Notes: generated by a model from the sequence alone, not told the origin. A stretch of 14,179 bases of DNA from Pseudomonadota bacterium (GCA_022563075.1 JADFOC010000016.1:1-14179), one strand, 5' to 3'; shown: positions 1-7,543, counted from the first letter of the stretch. Numbers and translations are program-made.

Positions 1-2
1 TG

Positions 3-302
3 AACCACGCAATTGGATCGGCAAGGGCTCCGATGGCGTTGTTCATACTCTTTCTGGTGCCGGGAGCACCGAAGGATGCGATGTCTTACGGCGCTGGCGT
101 CTCCGGTTTTCCGATGGGGAGATTCGTCCTGATATCGGGGCTTGCGCGAATTCCCGCGCTCTTGGCCAGCACTCTGATGGGCTCACAGGTTTACGATAGA
201 GACTACGGTGCGGTCGTAATCACCGCTGTCGCCACCGCCGGAATGGCCGTGGCGTTCTGGCTGTACCAACGAAAGGCCACGCGGCCTCGTCCCTCCCAAT
301 GA
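3..302 (+). CDS. TVP38/TMEM64 (DedA-like, VTT domain) membrane protein, C-terminal part
   Basis: The reading frame is already open at the left edge, so the gene starts outside the window and the methionine at 33 is probably internal. The visible part has the family signature: a hydrophobic stretch running into VPGAPKD, then a Tyr-Gly-Ala-Gly element, then a segment with LARIPALLAST and a following Gly, and a last membrane helix (AVVITAVATAGMAVAFWLY) before a short basic tail. These match the re-entrant loop region of VTT-domain proteins of the inner membrane, a family linked to lipid scrambling or transport and membrane homeostasis; the substrate here is unknown. Its stop codon overlaps the start of the next gene as ATGA, which suggests translational coupling. 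GC is about 60%. Confidence 0.8.
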   Translation, partial: NHAIGSARAPMALFILFLVPGAPKDAMSYGAGVSGFPMGRFVLISGLARIPALLASTLMGSQVYDRDYGAVVITAVATAGMAVAFWLYQRKATRPRPSQ

Positions 303-493
303 ATAACGAACGCAAACGCTACCCTTGGACTTTTCGCGGCACTGAAATGCCGTTGGGTGCCCGTACTCTGATCGCCGCTGTACTGGATGTTTCGAAAGTT
401 GCAATACCTGGAAAGCCCGATCCCGATGCGCTGCTTGCGCGCGGTGAGGAACTCGAGAGCCTGGGTGCGGATATCATCGATGTCACCGAATAG
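299..493 (+). pseudogene. Dihydropteroate synthase-like (pterin-binding) N-terminal fragment
   Basis: The start codon overlaps the stop of the upstream membrane-protein gene (ATGA). The product resembles the beginning of dihydropteroate synthases: a lead-in like YPWTFRG, then LGARTLIAAVLDVSK where the family has MGVLNVTPDSF, then DPDALLARGEELESLGADIIDV, where the family continues with a glycine-rich GGESTRPG loop. Here the frame ends two codons after ADIIDV, so the rest of the TIM barrel (about 200 residues) is missing. The opposite strand from 467 upward encodes the end of a converging M20 peptidase, which is also cut short, so the gene was probably truncated by the join at 467-490. The lost Asn and the altered SKVAIPGK loop suggest a divergent paralogue rather than a standard folate enzyme. 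The family assignment rests on about 60 residues. Confidence 0.55.
467..490. other. Junction joining two 3'-truncated convergent genes
   Basis: The 24 bases make sense in both directions and in the same codon register. On + they read ADIIDVTE, completing the expected GADIIDV of a dihydropteroate-synthase-like protein. On - they read FGDIDDIR, completing the expected GLFGDIDDIR of an M20 peptidase. To the right the + frame stops at once. To the left the - frame stays open but encodes only antisense of the neighbours. The two genes were therefore fused at a short shared sequence around gatatcatcgatgtc. Microhomology-mediated deletion or inversion and a short-overlap assembly error both fit. Confidence 0.6.
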
Positions 494-1846
494 CCCAGAC
501 ACTCCATAGACAGGTATGCCCGCATTGCGCAGATACAAGCCATCGGTTGCGCCAGTGCTCATCGTCGGTATCACCGGAACCCCAGGCCACATAGAATCGG
601 TGATGTTTTCAATGGCTTCGAGCAACGCGGGCGACAGTGGTGAGGGAGGTGATTGGGTGGCGCTACCAACCCGGGTTATCGCCACTCGATCATCGTCAAC
701 CAGGGACAGAAGTGTATTCTGTACTTCCTCGACGGATTCACCCGGTAAGACACGGCAATTCACCGTCGCCCGCGCTCGCTGTGGCAAGGCATTATCGGCA
801 TGGCCGGCATCGAGTCTGGTGGCAACACAGGTTGTACGCAATCGGGAATTATAAAAAGTCATGTCAGCGAAAAATTCGATGGCTTCTGGATCGGGTGGGT
901 CCTGGGTTACGCCGCGCATCGCGGCGGCAAGCGCGCCTTCTTCAAGTTCGGCAGAGCGCTGGAAAAACAACCGAGTCACTGCATTCAATATCACTGGAAA
1001 TTCGTAACTTCGAATAGCCGCCAGCGCATCCACCAGATGATAGATCGCGTTGTCCTTGACCGGCAAAGAGCTATGCCCGCCCGGATTGGTCACTTCGAGG
1101 GTGAAAGTTTGATACACCTTCTCGCTGGCCTGCACCGCGTTCGAAATATAGATGCCGTCTCTCATGGCGCCGCCGCCACCTTCGTTGAGAGCGTATTCCG
1201 CATCAATCAGTGCACGATGATTTTCCAGCAACCAGCGCACGCCGTTGTGATCGCCACCTTCTTCATCCGCCGTCAGGGCAACAATTATGTCACGATCGGG
1301 TTCAAATCCTTCTTCTCGCAGGCGTATCAAATTGGCAATATAAATCGCTGCTTCATCTTTGTCATCGGTAGTACCACGGCCGTAGTAATAACCTTCCTGC
1401 TCGATAAAGGTAAACGGATCAAGCGTCCAGTCCGCCGGATCGGCTTCTACTACGTCGAGGTGCGCGAGTAATAGCAGTGGACGCAGACCCAGGTCTTTGC
1501 CTCGATAACGGGCCACCAGGTTACCTTTGCCTGGCACGGGCTCCAATACCTGTACATCCTCCGCTGGAAAACCAGCGGCGATGAGGCGGTCGGCCATAGC
1601 CTGTGCCGCCCGGGTATTGTCACCCTTGCTGTCGGTGGTATCAATTTCGATCAGCTCCCGTAACAACTCCTTAGCCAGTTCTTGATGCGGCAGCAAGCCG
1701 GAATTCGTCGTCGTAATCTCTGCAGGGGGAGCGGGCTCGACAGCATTCTGTGTAGTGACAGATTCGTCCGGACTACAGGCGGTTATGAGAACTGTGCCGA
1801 GGAGCAGCAGAACCGGGGAAAAGGATTTACTGAATGGCGATATCAC
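467..1846 (-). pseudogene. M20-family metallopeptidase lipoprotein, C-terminally truncated
   Basis: GTG start with AGGAG seven bases upstream. The N-terminus is a lipoprotein signal (LLLLGTVLITAC, lipid-modified Cys24) followed by a Pro/Thr linker. The catalytic domain has the first metal ligand in LLLLAHLDVV (His129) with the usual Asp two residues later, GRGTTDDK (Asp161/162), the general base in TADEEGG (Glu195/196), and a dimerisation domain with NPGGHSS (near 248). The family removes amino acids from peptides or deacylates small substrates in the envelope. Homologous sequence ends at residue 460 in GLFGDIDDIR; the family normally continues about 35-40 residues with a HG..ER segment carrying the last metal-binding His, absent here. 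The frame stays open to 203, but those extra codons are antisense of the neighbouring + genes and look like no peptidase. The product is probably inactive unless the junction is an assembly artefact. Confidence 0.8.
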
Positions 1847-1970
1847 TTATTGGCTCCTGAGTCGTTTGGAATGTGACATTTTGCGAGACGAAATAACTCC
1901 ATTGTGGCCATGCAAAAAGCAAATTACACAGGTTCAAAATTTAGACGAAGCCCGCCCCTATTACCACTAT

Positions 1971-2357
1971 CTATTCATTATATGGGGGTCGGCTATCCGC
2001 CATTATTCTATTCAAATTATGTTGCGCTTGTTTCGGATAGAGTAAGTCCTGCACTTCTATCATCTCGCATCCATCGTTTACCATTTGTTCGATGCTGACA
2101 GGGTAGGCTTTGCAGTCGTCGGGGCGATCATAATAGATAGCACAGAGATACTTATCTTGATTAGGCAGTTTCCGCAACCACGGACACAGTTCCAATTGCT
2201 TGCCAGTGTCGGGGCTTATCCAAATATTTCCTGCGTCGACGTACTTGGATATATCGGGCCTAAATACATCCCACAATTCAATTTCGCTCGCCGATGCAGA
2301 CAAGCCACCGTTACTATATTTCGTGCAGCATTTTCCACACTGATTACATTCTTTCAC
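1971..2357 (-). CDS. YkgJ-type cysteine cluster protein
   Basis: A 128-residue soluble protein with a GTG start. The N-terminus has the hallmark CNQCGKCC cluster (Cys4, 7, 10, 11), followed by CPW (Cys58), Cys72, Cys82 and Cys97. This is the pattern of the YkgJ/UPF0153 family, thought to bind a zinc ion or an iron-sulphur cluster through eight cysteines. The RPDDCKAYP segment near 78-86 is also typical (family RP..CR.FP). The exact biochemical role of the family is not established. The gene lies between the rhodanese (129 bp upstream) and the M20 peptidase (124 bp downstream) on the same strand. The spacing is wide enough that it may have its own promoter. Confidence 0.85.
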   Translation of the reverse strand: MKECNQCGKCCTKYSNGGLSASASEIELWDVFRPDISKYVDAGNIWISPDTGKQLELCPWLRKLPNQDKYLCAIYYDRPDDCKAYPVSIEQMVNDGCEMIEVQDLLYPKQAQHNLNRIMADSRPPYNE

Positions 2358-2474
2358 GGTTATGCATCACCTGCAGTAAGAATAAATTAAGATAAGCTAC
2401 ATTGTCTCAAGATTTTCTGGTCAGTACTCTGATTCAATCGTGGCCTCGACCTTCACATTTTGGATCGGCTGCTA

Positions 2475-2495
2475 CCGGCTCAGCCGCTAAGCCGG
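2475..2495 (-). terminator. GC-rich hairpin overlapping the end of the rhodanese gene (weak terminator candidate)
   Basis: CCGGCT and AGCCGG form a perfect 6-bp stem with a 9-base loop that includes the rhodanese stop codon. There is no T-run after it in the direction of transcription, so a classical intrinsic terminator is not supported. It could be an mRNA-stabilising end or chance. Confidence 0.25.
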
Positions 2496-3344
2496 ACTGT
2501 CTCCGTTGGTGGTAGGTAACCCTTCCCCCATCCATTCCAACATGGAGTCATCATACATCGCGACATTGTCCTGCCCTACGAGTAAATACGCTACCGCATT
2601 GACCGTCGCCGCAATACCAGCGCCACAGTAAGTAATAATCTGCTCGCCTGGTGCTTTTTCGTCAAGGCGGGATGCCAGCTCATCATTAGCCAAGAAGGAA
2701 GCGCCATCGAGTAAATCGTCACAGGGGTGGTTCACCGAGCCGGTGATGTGTCCTTGGGCAGCGTAGTAGGCATCGCTGCTCCCGGTGTAATCGTCGTGGG
2801 ACAAGGTATTCACCGTGCATACGGCATCATCTTCCATAGCCGCCTGTACGTCTTCCTTGCTGGCAATCATATTTGGCCGCAGCTTACACTCATAATCAGT
2901 AGCTTCATATCGCCGCGCTGCCTGTTCGATTTCTCCTCCAGATTGCTGCCAGGCAGCGAGACCGCCATTGAGGATTCGTACATTATCATGGCCAGCGTAA
3001 CGCAGTATCCACCAGGCTCTGGTCGCCCAGATAATCGACTCTGTGGAGTAGAAGATCACCTCTGAGTCTTCGGTGATGCCAAGGTTGCCGATGCTCGAGG
3101 CAAGCTCGGTTTCCGGTAATACCATAAACATGTAATCACCGTTGCGATCTGAGAAGTTCTGATGGTCAAAAAATGCGGCACCAGGAATGTGGCCTCGCAG
3201 GTATCTCTCCTGGGCGGTCAGTTGGTTCGTACCATCTCCGCCAAAAGCTGCAACCACAATAGAAACGTCATAGACTCGAAGATTTCCATTGTCGGCTATC
3301 GACTTCAACTCTTCTGCTTCTATCAAGATGTTGTCTCGATTCAT
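2487..3344 (-). CDS. Two-domain rhodanese, thiosulfate/3-mercaptopyruvate sulfurtransferase
   Basis: A 285-residue protein with two rhodanese modules. The first (about 1-140) contains LRGHIPGAAFFD and GGLAAWQQSGG but has Thr-Glu-Ser where an active-site cysteine would be, so it is the usual inactive domain. The second carries GHITGSVNHPCD and the active-site loop TYCGAGIAAT with Cys240 as the persulfide carrier. The CGAGIA loop is nearer to mercaptopyruvate-type CG.G than to thiosulfate-type CRKG loops, but substrate cannot be settled from sequence. The start at 3344 was chosen because AGGAGAG sits about 9 bases before that ATG. An in-frame upstream start at 3386 would run into the preceding gene and has no such site. 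It follows the DUF6152 gene by 28 bp, so the two are likely co-transcribed. No signal peptide, so cytoplasmic. Confidence 0.9.
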   Translation of the reverse strand: MNRDNILIEAEELKSIADNGNLRVYDVSIVVAAFGGDGTNQLTAQERYLRGHIPGAAFFDHQNFSDRNGDYMFMVLPETELASSIGNLGITEDSEVIFYSTESIIWATRAWWILRYAGHDNVRILNGGLAAWQQSGGEIEQAARRYEATDYECKLRPNMIASKEDVQAAMEDDAVCTVNTLSHDDYTGSSDAYYAAQGHITGSVNHPCDDLLDGASFLANDELASRLDEKAPGEQIITYCGAGIAATVNAVAYLLVGQDNVAMYDDSMLEWMGEGLPTTNGDSPA

Positions 3345-3372
3345 TTTCAGTACTCTCCTAGGTGATCGTACA

Positions 3373-4395
3373 TCAGTATTCGACAAACCGTCGGGCGCTC
3401 TCTAAGTTACATTCATCGGTTATGAATTCCACGTCTGGACTAAATGTCCAATCGGTGTCACCGGTAAATGGTGAAGCCAAAAACTCCGGATCCGAGAGTT
3501 CAAAATAGTAGGACAGGCTTTTTCCATCCGCATTAATTGTTAAACGCTCGATCAGGTGTTTTTGCGAACCAGAAGGCACCCCCGAACCGTTTCCCATTGC
3601 ATGTGGGGCGAAATGGGTCGTGTCGATAATCAAGTTATCACCTTCCCATCGGCCGATGGAATGCCCCTGGCTAGAGCCTGAAGCCCCATCATGGCTGGTG
3701 ACGTTCATGTGAATAGTGCGCACGGCGCTATCATAATCGCCGGTCATCATGATCACAGATTCATTCGTTGTGATCCGCTTAGCGTCTGGGATGATCATAA
3801 AAAACGGCGATGCCATTTGTGTGCAATTGATGGCTGGATTCATGGTCGGTTCGTCCCATCCTGCCACAGCCGCAGCACCGGCCTCGGTTAGATCATGCAA
3901 ATCTGTTCCCAACAAAAAAGGGATCAGAGAGGTTGCTAATTGGGTTGTCCAGATCCCGTCTAAACTATTGGTAGAGATCTCTGGTGTTGCGCCACCACTC
4001 AACGCCAGCGTAAAGAACGCCTGACCGCTAAACAAGATATTATCGCCCTGCTGCATCGTTTGCGGATAGATGCTATGGCTGCCAGGATTTTTTGGCGGAT
4101 TACCGCTGACTGTCAAGGAATCGCCTAAGTTGAGGGTATTTCTGGTCCATCCCATTCGCCGCATCGAGGCAGGCCCGAAGCCTTCAATCTCCCAATTGAT
4201 AATTTCCCCGTTTTCCGTCGTCTGATCGATATAAATATAGACATGGGGATTGACCCATTGAACTCGGGTGACGATGCCTTCGATGGTGACTACTTGTTCG
4301 GTATCGAAAGCCGCCGCACTGTGATGTGCGTGTAACACGGGTGTTAACAGAGTCAACGCTGCAGTGAGGAAAAACAAACAAGAACAATGTTTCAT
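3373..4395 (-). CDS. Exported DUF6152-family protein with C-terminal WEG domain
   Basis: A 340-residue protein with a good signal peptide (hydrophobic 6-20, cleavage likely after VLHA, residue 23) and CAGGAG seven bases before the ATG. Right after the signal comes HHSAAAFD, then an OB-like segment (VTIEGIVTRVQWVNPHVYIYI, MGWTRNTLNLGDSLTVSG), the DUF6152 pattern seen in periplasmic proteins of proteobacteria and acidobacteria. The second half (about 145-340) contains GRWEGDNLIIDTTHF (248-262) and a SYYFELSDPEF segment. This part resembles the exported protein encoded at 8716-9720, so the protein looks like a fusion of a DUF6152 module with that domain. Function unknown; the His pair and later Cys residues could bind metal, but that is speculation. 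It lies 28 bp before the rhodanese gene. Confidence 0.75.
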   Translation of the reverse strand: MKHCSCLFFLTAALTLLTPVLHAHHSAAAFDTEQVVTIEGIVTRVQWVNPHVYIYIDQTTENGEIINWEIEGFGPASMRRMGWTRNTLNLGDSLTVSGNPPKNPGSHSIYPQTMQQGDNILFSGQAFFTLALSGGATPEISTNSLDGIWTTQLATSLIPFLLGTDLHDLTEAGAAAVAGWDEPTMNPAINCTQMASPFFMIIPDAKRITTNESVIMMTGDYDSAVRTIHMNVTSHDGASGSSQGHSIGRWEGDNLIIDTTHFAPHAMGNGSGVPSGSQKHLIERLTINADGKSLSYYFELSDPEFLASPFTGDTDWTFSPDVEFITDECNLESARRFVEY

Positions 4396-4632
4396 TTGAT
4401 ACTCCTGGTTTGATTGGACCGACCTACGAGAAATTAAGTTGTCCTAGCTCAGAAAACCGGACATTTAAAACTTCTAGTACTCATTCCGGAAACAACAATA
4501 ACTCCCAAATATTACATTGACGAATAAGCGCGGGACAGGTTACGTTATTCCTCGATAATTTATTCAATAGGTCTACTTAATCATGGCCTGCACTGCATTA
4601 TTAGCCTACCGCTGATAACCATTAGCAGACAC
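4396..4632. other. 237-bp intergenic region, AT-rich
   Basis: No open frame with coding character and no strong hairpin. It separates the DUF6152 gene from the upstream dehydrogenase on the same strand and is long enough to hold a promoter for the DUF6152-rhodanese pair. I could not pick a convincing -35/-10 pair. Confidence 0.4.
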
Positions 4633-5607
4633 TTAATCAATACTTATCATTACCTTGCCCTTATGCTCTGCCTTCTCAAAATACCTTAGCGCAGCGGCAA
4701 CCTCACTTAACTTATAGGGTCCATCAATCACTGGCACCACCTTGCCGGCTTCAAACATCTTGTTCATGTAGCCTAAATCCTTGTTGGGTTTCAGAGAGAT
4801 GATGCGAGTCTTTTTATTGCTGGTCAGTGAAATCCATGGCTTTAGAAAAAATGACTGGAGGATTCGAGGCATGGAGCCACCCACGGTGACGTACATTCCT
4901 TCAGGGGTTAATGCCCGCGTGTAGTCCAGCATCGAGCGACTGGTCTTGGTATCTAGAATAAGATCGTACTGCTGGGTGTTTCTGGTGAAGTCCTCTACGG
5001 TGTAATCGATAACATGGTCAGCACCCAGCGCACGCAGCATCTCCAGTTTCATTGCGCTATCGACGACTGTTATCTCGGCACCGATTGATTTTGCAATTTG
5101 AACACCAATGGTGCCCACGCCACCACCGGCGCCGTTAATAAGAAGTTTTTGGCCGGCCTGCAGATTGCCGGTATCGATAAGGCTCTGCACGGCTAATTGT
5201 GCTGCCTGGGGTAAGGACGCCGCTTGCAGGAATGTCATGCTTGCTGGCTTTAGTTCTAATGCATGTTCGGGGGCACAGACATACTCGGCAAAACCACCAA
5301 AACCACTCATGCACAAATCGCCATACACTGCATCGCCCGGCTTTAGCCGCGCTACGTTTTTTCCAACGGCTTCGATGTGGCCGGCGACATCGCAGCCGGG
5401 TATCTGCACGGTCGGTTTCGGTTTTAGCAGACCGTAGAAATAGCGCATAAACAAGGGTGTGCCCAACACCAGTTCCAGGTCCCAATCGTTTACCGAGGCC
5501 GCATGCACCTTCAGCAGAACTTCATTGTCCTCGGGAACAGGTTTTTCGACTTCTTTGAGCTGGAGAACATCTATCGATCCATACTCGGTAAATACAATTG
5601 CTTTCAA
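4633..5607 (-). CDS. Zinc-free medium-chain dehydrogenase/quinone oxidoreductase (copy 1)
   Basis: A 324-residue NAD(P)-dependent alcohol dehydrogenase-like protein of the quinone-oxidoreductase branch of the MDR superfamily. The GroES-like N-terminal domain has IPGCDVAGHIEAVGKNV (69-85) and KPGDAVYGD. The Rossmann domain has GAGGGVGTIGVQIAK (159-173) for the dinucleotide, GADHVIDYT, and a YVTVGG strand. The zinc-ligand signatures of classical alcohol dehydrogenases are absent, so it should reduce alpha,beta-unsaturated carbonyls or quinones with NADPH; the true substrate is unknown. The start is TTG (5605-5607) with AAGG about 8 bases upstream, and the paralogue begins with the same MKA segment, which supports it. 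It follows copy 2 by 69 bp, so the two are probably one transcript. Confidence 0.88.
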   Translation of the reverse strand: MKAIVFTEYGSIDVLQLKEVEKPVPEDNEVLLKVHAASVNDWDLELVLGTPLFMRYFYGLLKPKPTVQIPGCDVAGHIEAVGKNVARLKPGDAVYGDLCMSGFGGFAEYVCAPEHALELKPASMTFLQAASLPQAAQLAVQSLIDTGNLQAGQKLLINGAGGGVGTIGVQIAKSIGAEITVVDSAMKLEMLRALGADHVIDYTVEDFTRNTQQYDLILDTKTSRSMLDYTRALTPEGMYVTVGGSMPRILQSFFLKPWISLTSNKKTRIISLKPNKDLGYMNKMFEAGKVVPVIDGPYKLSEVAAALRYFEKAEHKGKVMISID

Positions 5608-5676
5608 GATGCCGGCCTTAATTTATGGAAGTGAATTTCCGTGAGTACGCGGTAAATAATACAAAAAGCTTAGTCA

Positions 5677-6660
5677 TCAGGTTTGGCTGCCACTGTCTGC
5701 CATGGTTAAGATTACATTTCCTGCTTTTTGCCCGGATTCAACATAACGATGCGCCTCGACAGTTTGTTGCAGAGGGTAAATTCTATCTATGACGGTTTTC
5801 AGCTTGCCCTGCTCGATAAGTTCTTTGAGAAAAACTAAATCCTCCGTTCGATAAGCTGTTATCGCTACTCTCACATGCTTTCCTCTAATGCTTGAAGGCC
5901 ATAGACTTCTGAGCATATGAGATGTCGGGGCGTTACCTAACACGAAATAGCCATCGTGTTTAAGTGATTTCAAGCTTCGTGAATACGAGCTTTTTCCTAC
6001 CACATCAATAATGACATCATAAGACTCACCATTTTGGGTGAAATCTTCCTGGGTGTAGTCGATAACATGGTCGGCACCGATAGAGCTCAACATGTCTAAC
6101 TTCAAAGTACTGTCGACTGCCGTCACTTCGGCCCCGAAGGCTTTGGCGATCTGCACGGCCATGGTGCCGATACATCCGGCGGCGCCGAAGATAAGCACTT
6201 TCTGACCGCGCTGGATCTTGCCTTTTCGTACAAAATGCAAGGCATTGAGTCCGCCAACAGAGACAGCGGCGGCTTCCTCATAGCTCATGTTGGCCGGTTT
6301 TAATGTTGTAAGCTTGCTCTTGGTGCGTACGTACTCGGCATAAGCACCGCCAAATTCGGTTGGTGAAAAAACCTGGTCACCTTGCTTATATTGGGTGACC
6401 GCCTTGCCCACTGCTACCACTTCCCCGGCCAGCTCCTGTCCCAGTATTTTTATTCTTGGTTTCCTGATTCCAAGAAATAATCTCAGGGGCAGCCAGAACA
6501 ACGGATGTATCTGAAATCTACGCATTTCACAATCTCCAGGAAATACGTTTGCCGCCGCCATTTTTATCAGCACTTCATCGTCCTTGGGGGTTGGCTTATC
6601 CACTTCTTCAAACTGAAGAACTTCCGGTGGTCCATATTTTGTCCATACAACTGCTTTCAT
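5677..6660 (-). CDS. Zinc-free medium-chain dehydrogenase/quinone oxidoreductase (copy 2)
   Basis: A 327-residue paralogue of the next gene downstream, with the same architecture: N-terminal GroES-like fold (KILGQELAGEVVAVGKAV, KQGDQVFSPTEFGGAYAEYV) and a Rossmann nucleotide site GAAGCIGTMAVQIAK (159-173), then GADHVIDYTQEDF, also present almost unchanged in copy 1. The two are alignable throughout but clearly diverged, so the duplication is old. Expected activity is NAD(P)H-dependent reduction of enones or quinones in the cytoplasm, without catalytic zinc. ATG start; the upstream AAGAGAAAG is only a moderate ribosome site. It is the first gene after the Nudix regulator (142 bp away, same strand), so it may be a target of that regulator. 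Confidence 0.88.
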   Translation of the reverse strand: MKAVVWTKYGPPEVLQFEEVDKPTPKDDEVLIKMAAANVFPGDCEMRRFQIHPLFWLPLRLFLGIRKPRIKILGQELAGEVVAVGKAVTQYKQGDQVFSPTEFGGAYAEYVRTKSKLTTLKPANMSYEEAAAVSVGGLNALHFVRKGKIQRGQKVLIFGAAGCIGTMAVQIAKAFGAEVTAVDSTLKLDMLSSIGADHVIDYTQEDFTQNGESYDVIIDVVGKSSYSRSLKSLKHDGYFVLGNAPTSHMLRSLWPSSIRGKHVRVAITAYRTEDLVFLKELIEQGKLKTVIDRIYPLQQTVEAHRYVESGQKAGNVILTMADSGSQT

Positions 6661-6802
6661 AAGCTTTCTCTTTAAGCCGGTGCTATCAATTTGTAGAAGC
6701 TGCCAGCGTTGATTTTCGAGAGGGTTCTAGCATTTATTCATTTTCTCCGTATTCAGCACTAACTATCTTGCGACGAACTGGCCGCTAACTGTTCGGCGAT
6801 CT

Positions 6803-7480
6803 TTACTTGATGATATCTACCCTACTTGGATCAATAAGCCGATAGAGCTTCGCCGGTCGATGACGACCCTCGCGGCGCTCCTCTCCAGTCTCCTCGATAC
6901 TCTCTAAGGCCAACGCCCATTTGCGAAAATTGCGCTTGTCCATTTTCTCTTCGAGTATGATTTCGTAAATGTCCTGAACTTCCGTCAACGTAAATTCGCG
7001 CGGTAAAAACTGGAATGCGATAGTGGAGTAATCTAGTTTGGCTACCAGTCTCTGCTTGGCCTGTTCCACTATATTGGCGTGATCGAAGGCCAGCTCAGGT
7101 AACTCATCCATTACGAACCAATCCACCGCTGTGGCATCGGTTGCCGCTCGGATCTTGATTTTCTCCGAGGGAATCAGGGCGTAGTAGGCGATGGTAATGA
7201 CCCGCTCTCGAGGGTCTCGCTCAGGGTGACCGTAAGTGCAAAGCTGTTCCAGATAGACTCCCCTGACGCCAGTCTCCTCTTCCAATTCCCGTTCGGCACA
7301 CTGGTGAATGTCTTCGGCTATCGCGACAAATCCGCCCGGCAATGCCCAACTTCCTTTGAATGGCTGCAGTTTGCGCTTAATCAGCAATAGCTTTAGTTCC
7401 TGGTCACGAATAGTAAAAACCACCATGTCGGTAGTTACCGCGGGGTGCGGATATTCATAACAATACTTCTTTGCAGGCAT
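6803..7480 (-). CDS. NrtR-like Nudix-domain transcriptional regulator
   Basis: A 225-residue protein with an N-terminal Nudix fold and a C-terminal winged helix. The Nudix box is complete: Gly50, Glu56, then RELEEETGV at 64-72, so hydrolysis of an ADP-ribose-like ligand remains possible. The winged-helix part (about 150-220) shows FLPREFTLTEVQDIYE, KRNFRKWALAL and a basic ERREGRHRPAKLYR segment, the signature of the NrtR family, which senses ADP-ribose or related dinucleotides and controls NAD metabolism and other regulons. ATG at 7480 was preferred over an in-frame GTG at 7508-7510, because that GTG lies inside the operator and at the predicted transcription start. Two strong palindromes sit directly upstream, so autoregulation is likely. 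No NAD biosynthesis gene is nearby; the next genes on the strand are two NAD(P)H-linked dehydrogenases. Confidence 0.85.
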   Translation of the reverse strand: MPAKKYCYEYPHPAVTTDMVVFTIRDQELKLLLIKRKLQPFKGSWALPGGFVAIAEDIHQCAERELEEETGVRGVYLEQLCTYGHPERDPRERVITIAYYALIPSEKIKIRAATDATAVDWFVMDELPELAFDHANIVEQAKQRLVAKLDYSTIAFQFLPREFTLTEVQDIYEIILEEKMDKRNFRKWALALESIEETGEERREGRHRPAKLYRLIDPSRVDIIK

Positions 7481-7491
7481 CGATTGCCCCG

Positions 7492-7541
7492 GACTTAGTG
7501 TAAAAAACACACTAAAGTTAGTGTTTGTCTTACACTAAGTC
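7492..7541. promoter_or_regulatory. Tandem palindromic operators upstream of the Nudix regulator
   Basis: Two copies of TTAGTGT-N7-ACACTAA lie at 7495-7515 and 7518-7538, each 21 bp, separated by 2 bp (23-bp period, about two helix turns). Together they form a 50-bp palindrome centred at 7516.5, with perfect outer arms (GACTTAGTGTAA at 7492-7503, its complement at 7530-7541) and perfect inner arms (7509-7515/7518-7524). By count, 22 of 25 base pairs match. All four half-sites are intact. The position, 12 bases before the start codon, fits an operator for the adjacent regulator. I saw no second complete site in the window. Confidence 0.8.
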
Positions 7542-7543
7542 AA
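7515..7543 (-). promoter_or_regulatory. Candidate sigma-70 promoter of the Nudix regulator
   Basis: Read on the - strand, TTGACT (7538-7543, five of six bases of the consensus) is followed after 17 bp by TAACTT (7515-7520, a poor -10). Transcription would start near 7508, leaving a short leader to the ATG at 7480. The -35 overlaps the outer arm of operator 2 and the -10 lies between the two operators, so a bound repressor would block polymerase. Confidence 0.45.

Noticed and set aside
203-466. C-terminal extension of the M20 peptidase frame
   Set aside because: These 88 codons are antisense of the pterin-binding-like and TVP38 genes and show no peptidase motifs; the frame is open only by chance.
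800-1471. 223-codon + strand open frame
   Set aside because: Entirely antisense to the M20 peptidase, no domain pattern and no convincing ribosome site.
3345-3386. Longer N-terminus for the rhodanese starting at 3386
   Set aside because: It would overlap the upstream gene, and the AGGAGAG site clearly serves the ATG at 3344.
7481-7510. GTG start for the Nudix regulator at 7510
   Set aside because: It lies inside the operator and at the predicted transcription start; the ATG at 7480 gives the normal family N-terminus.
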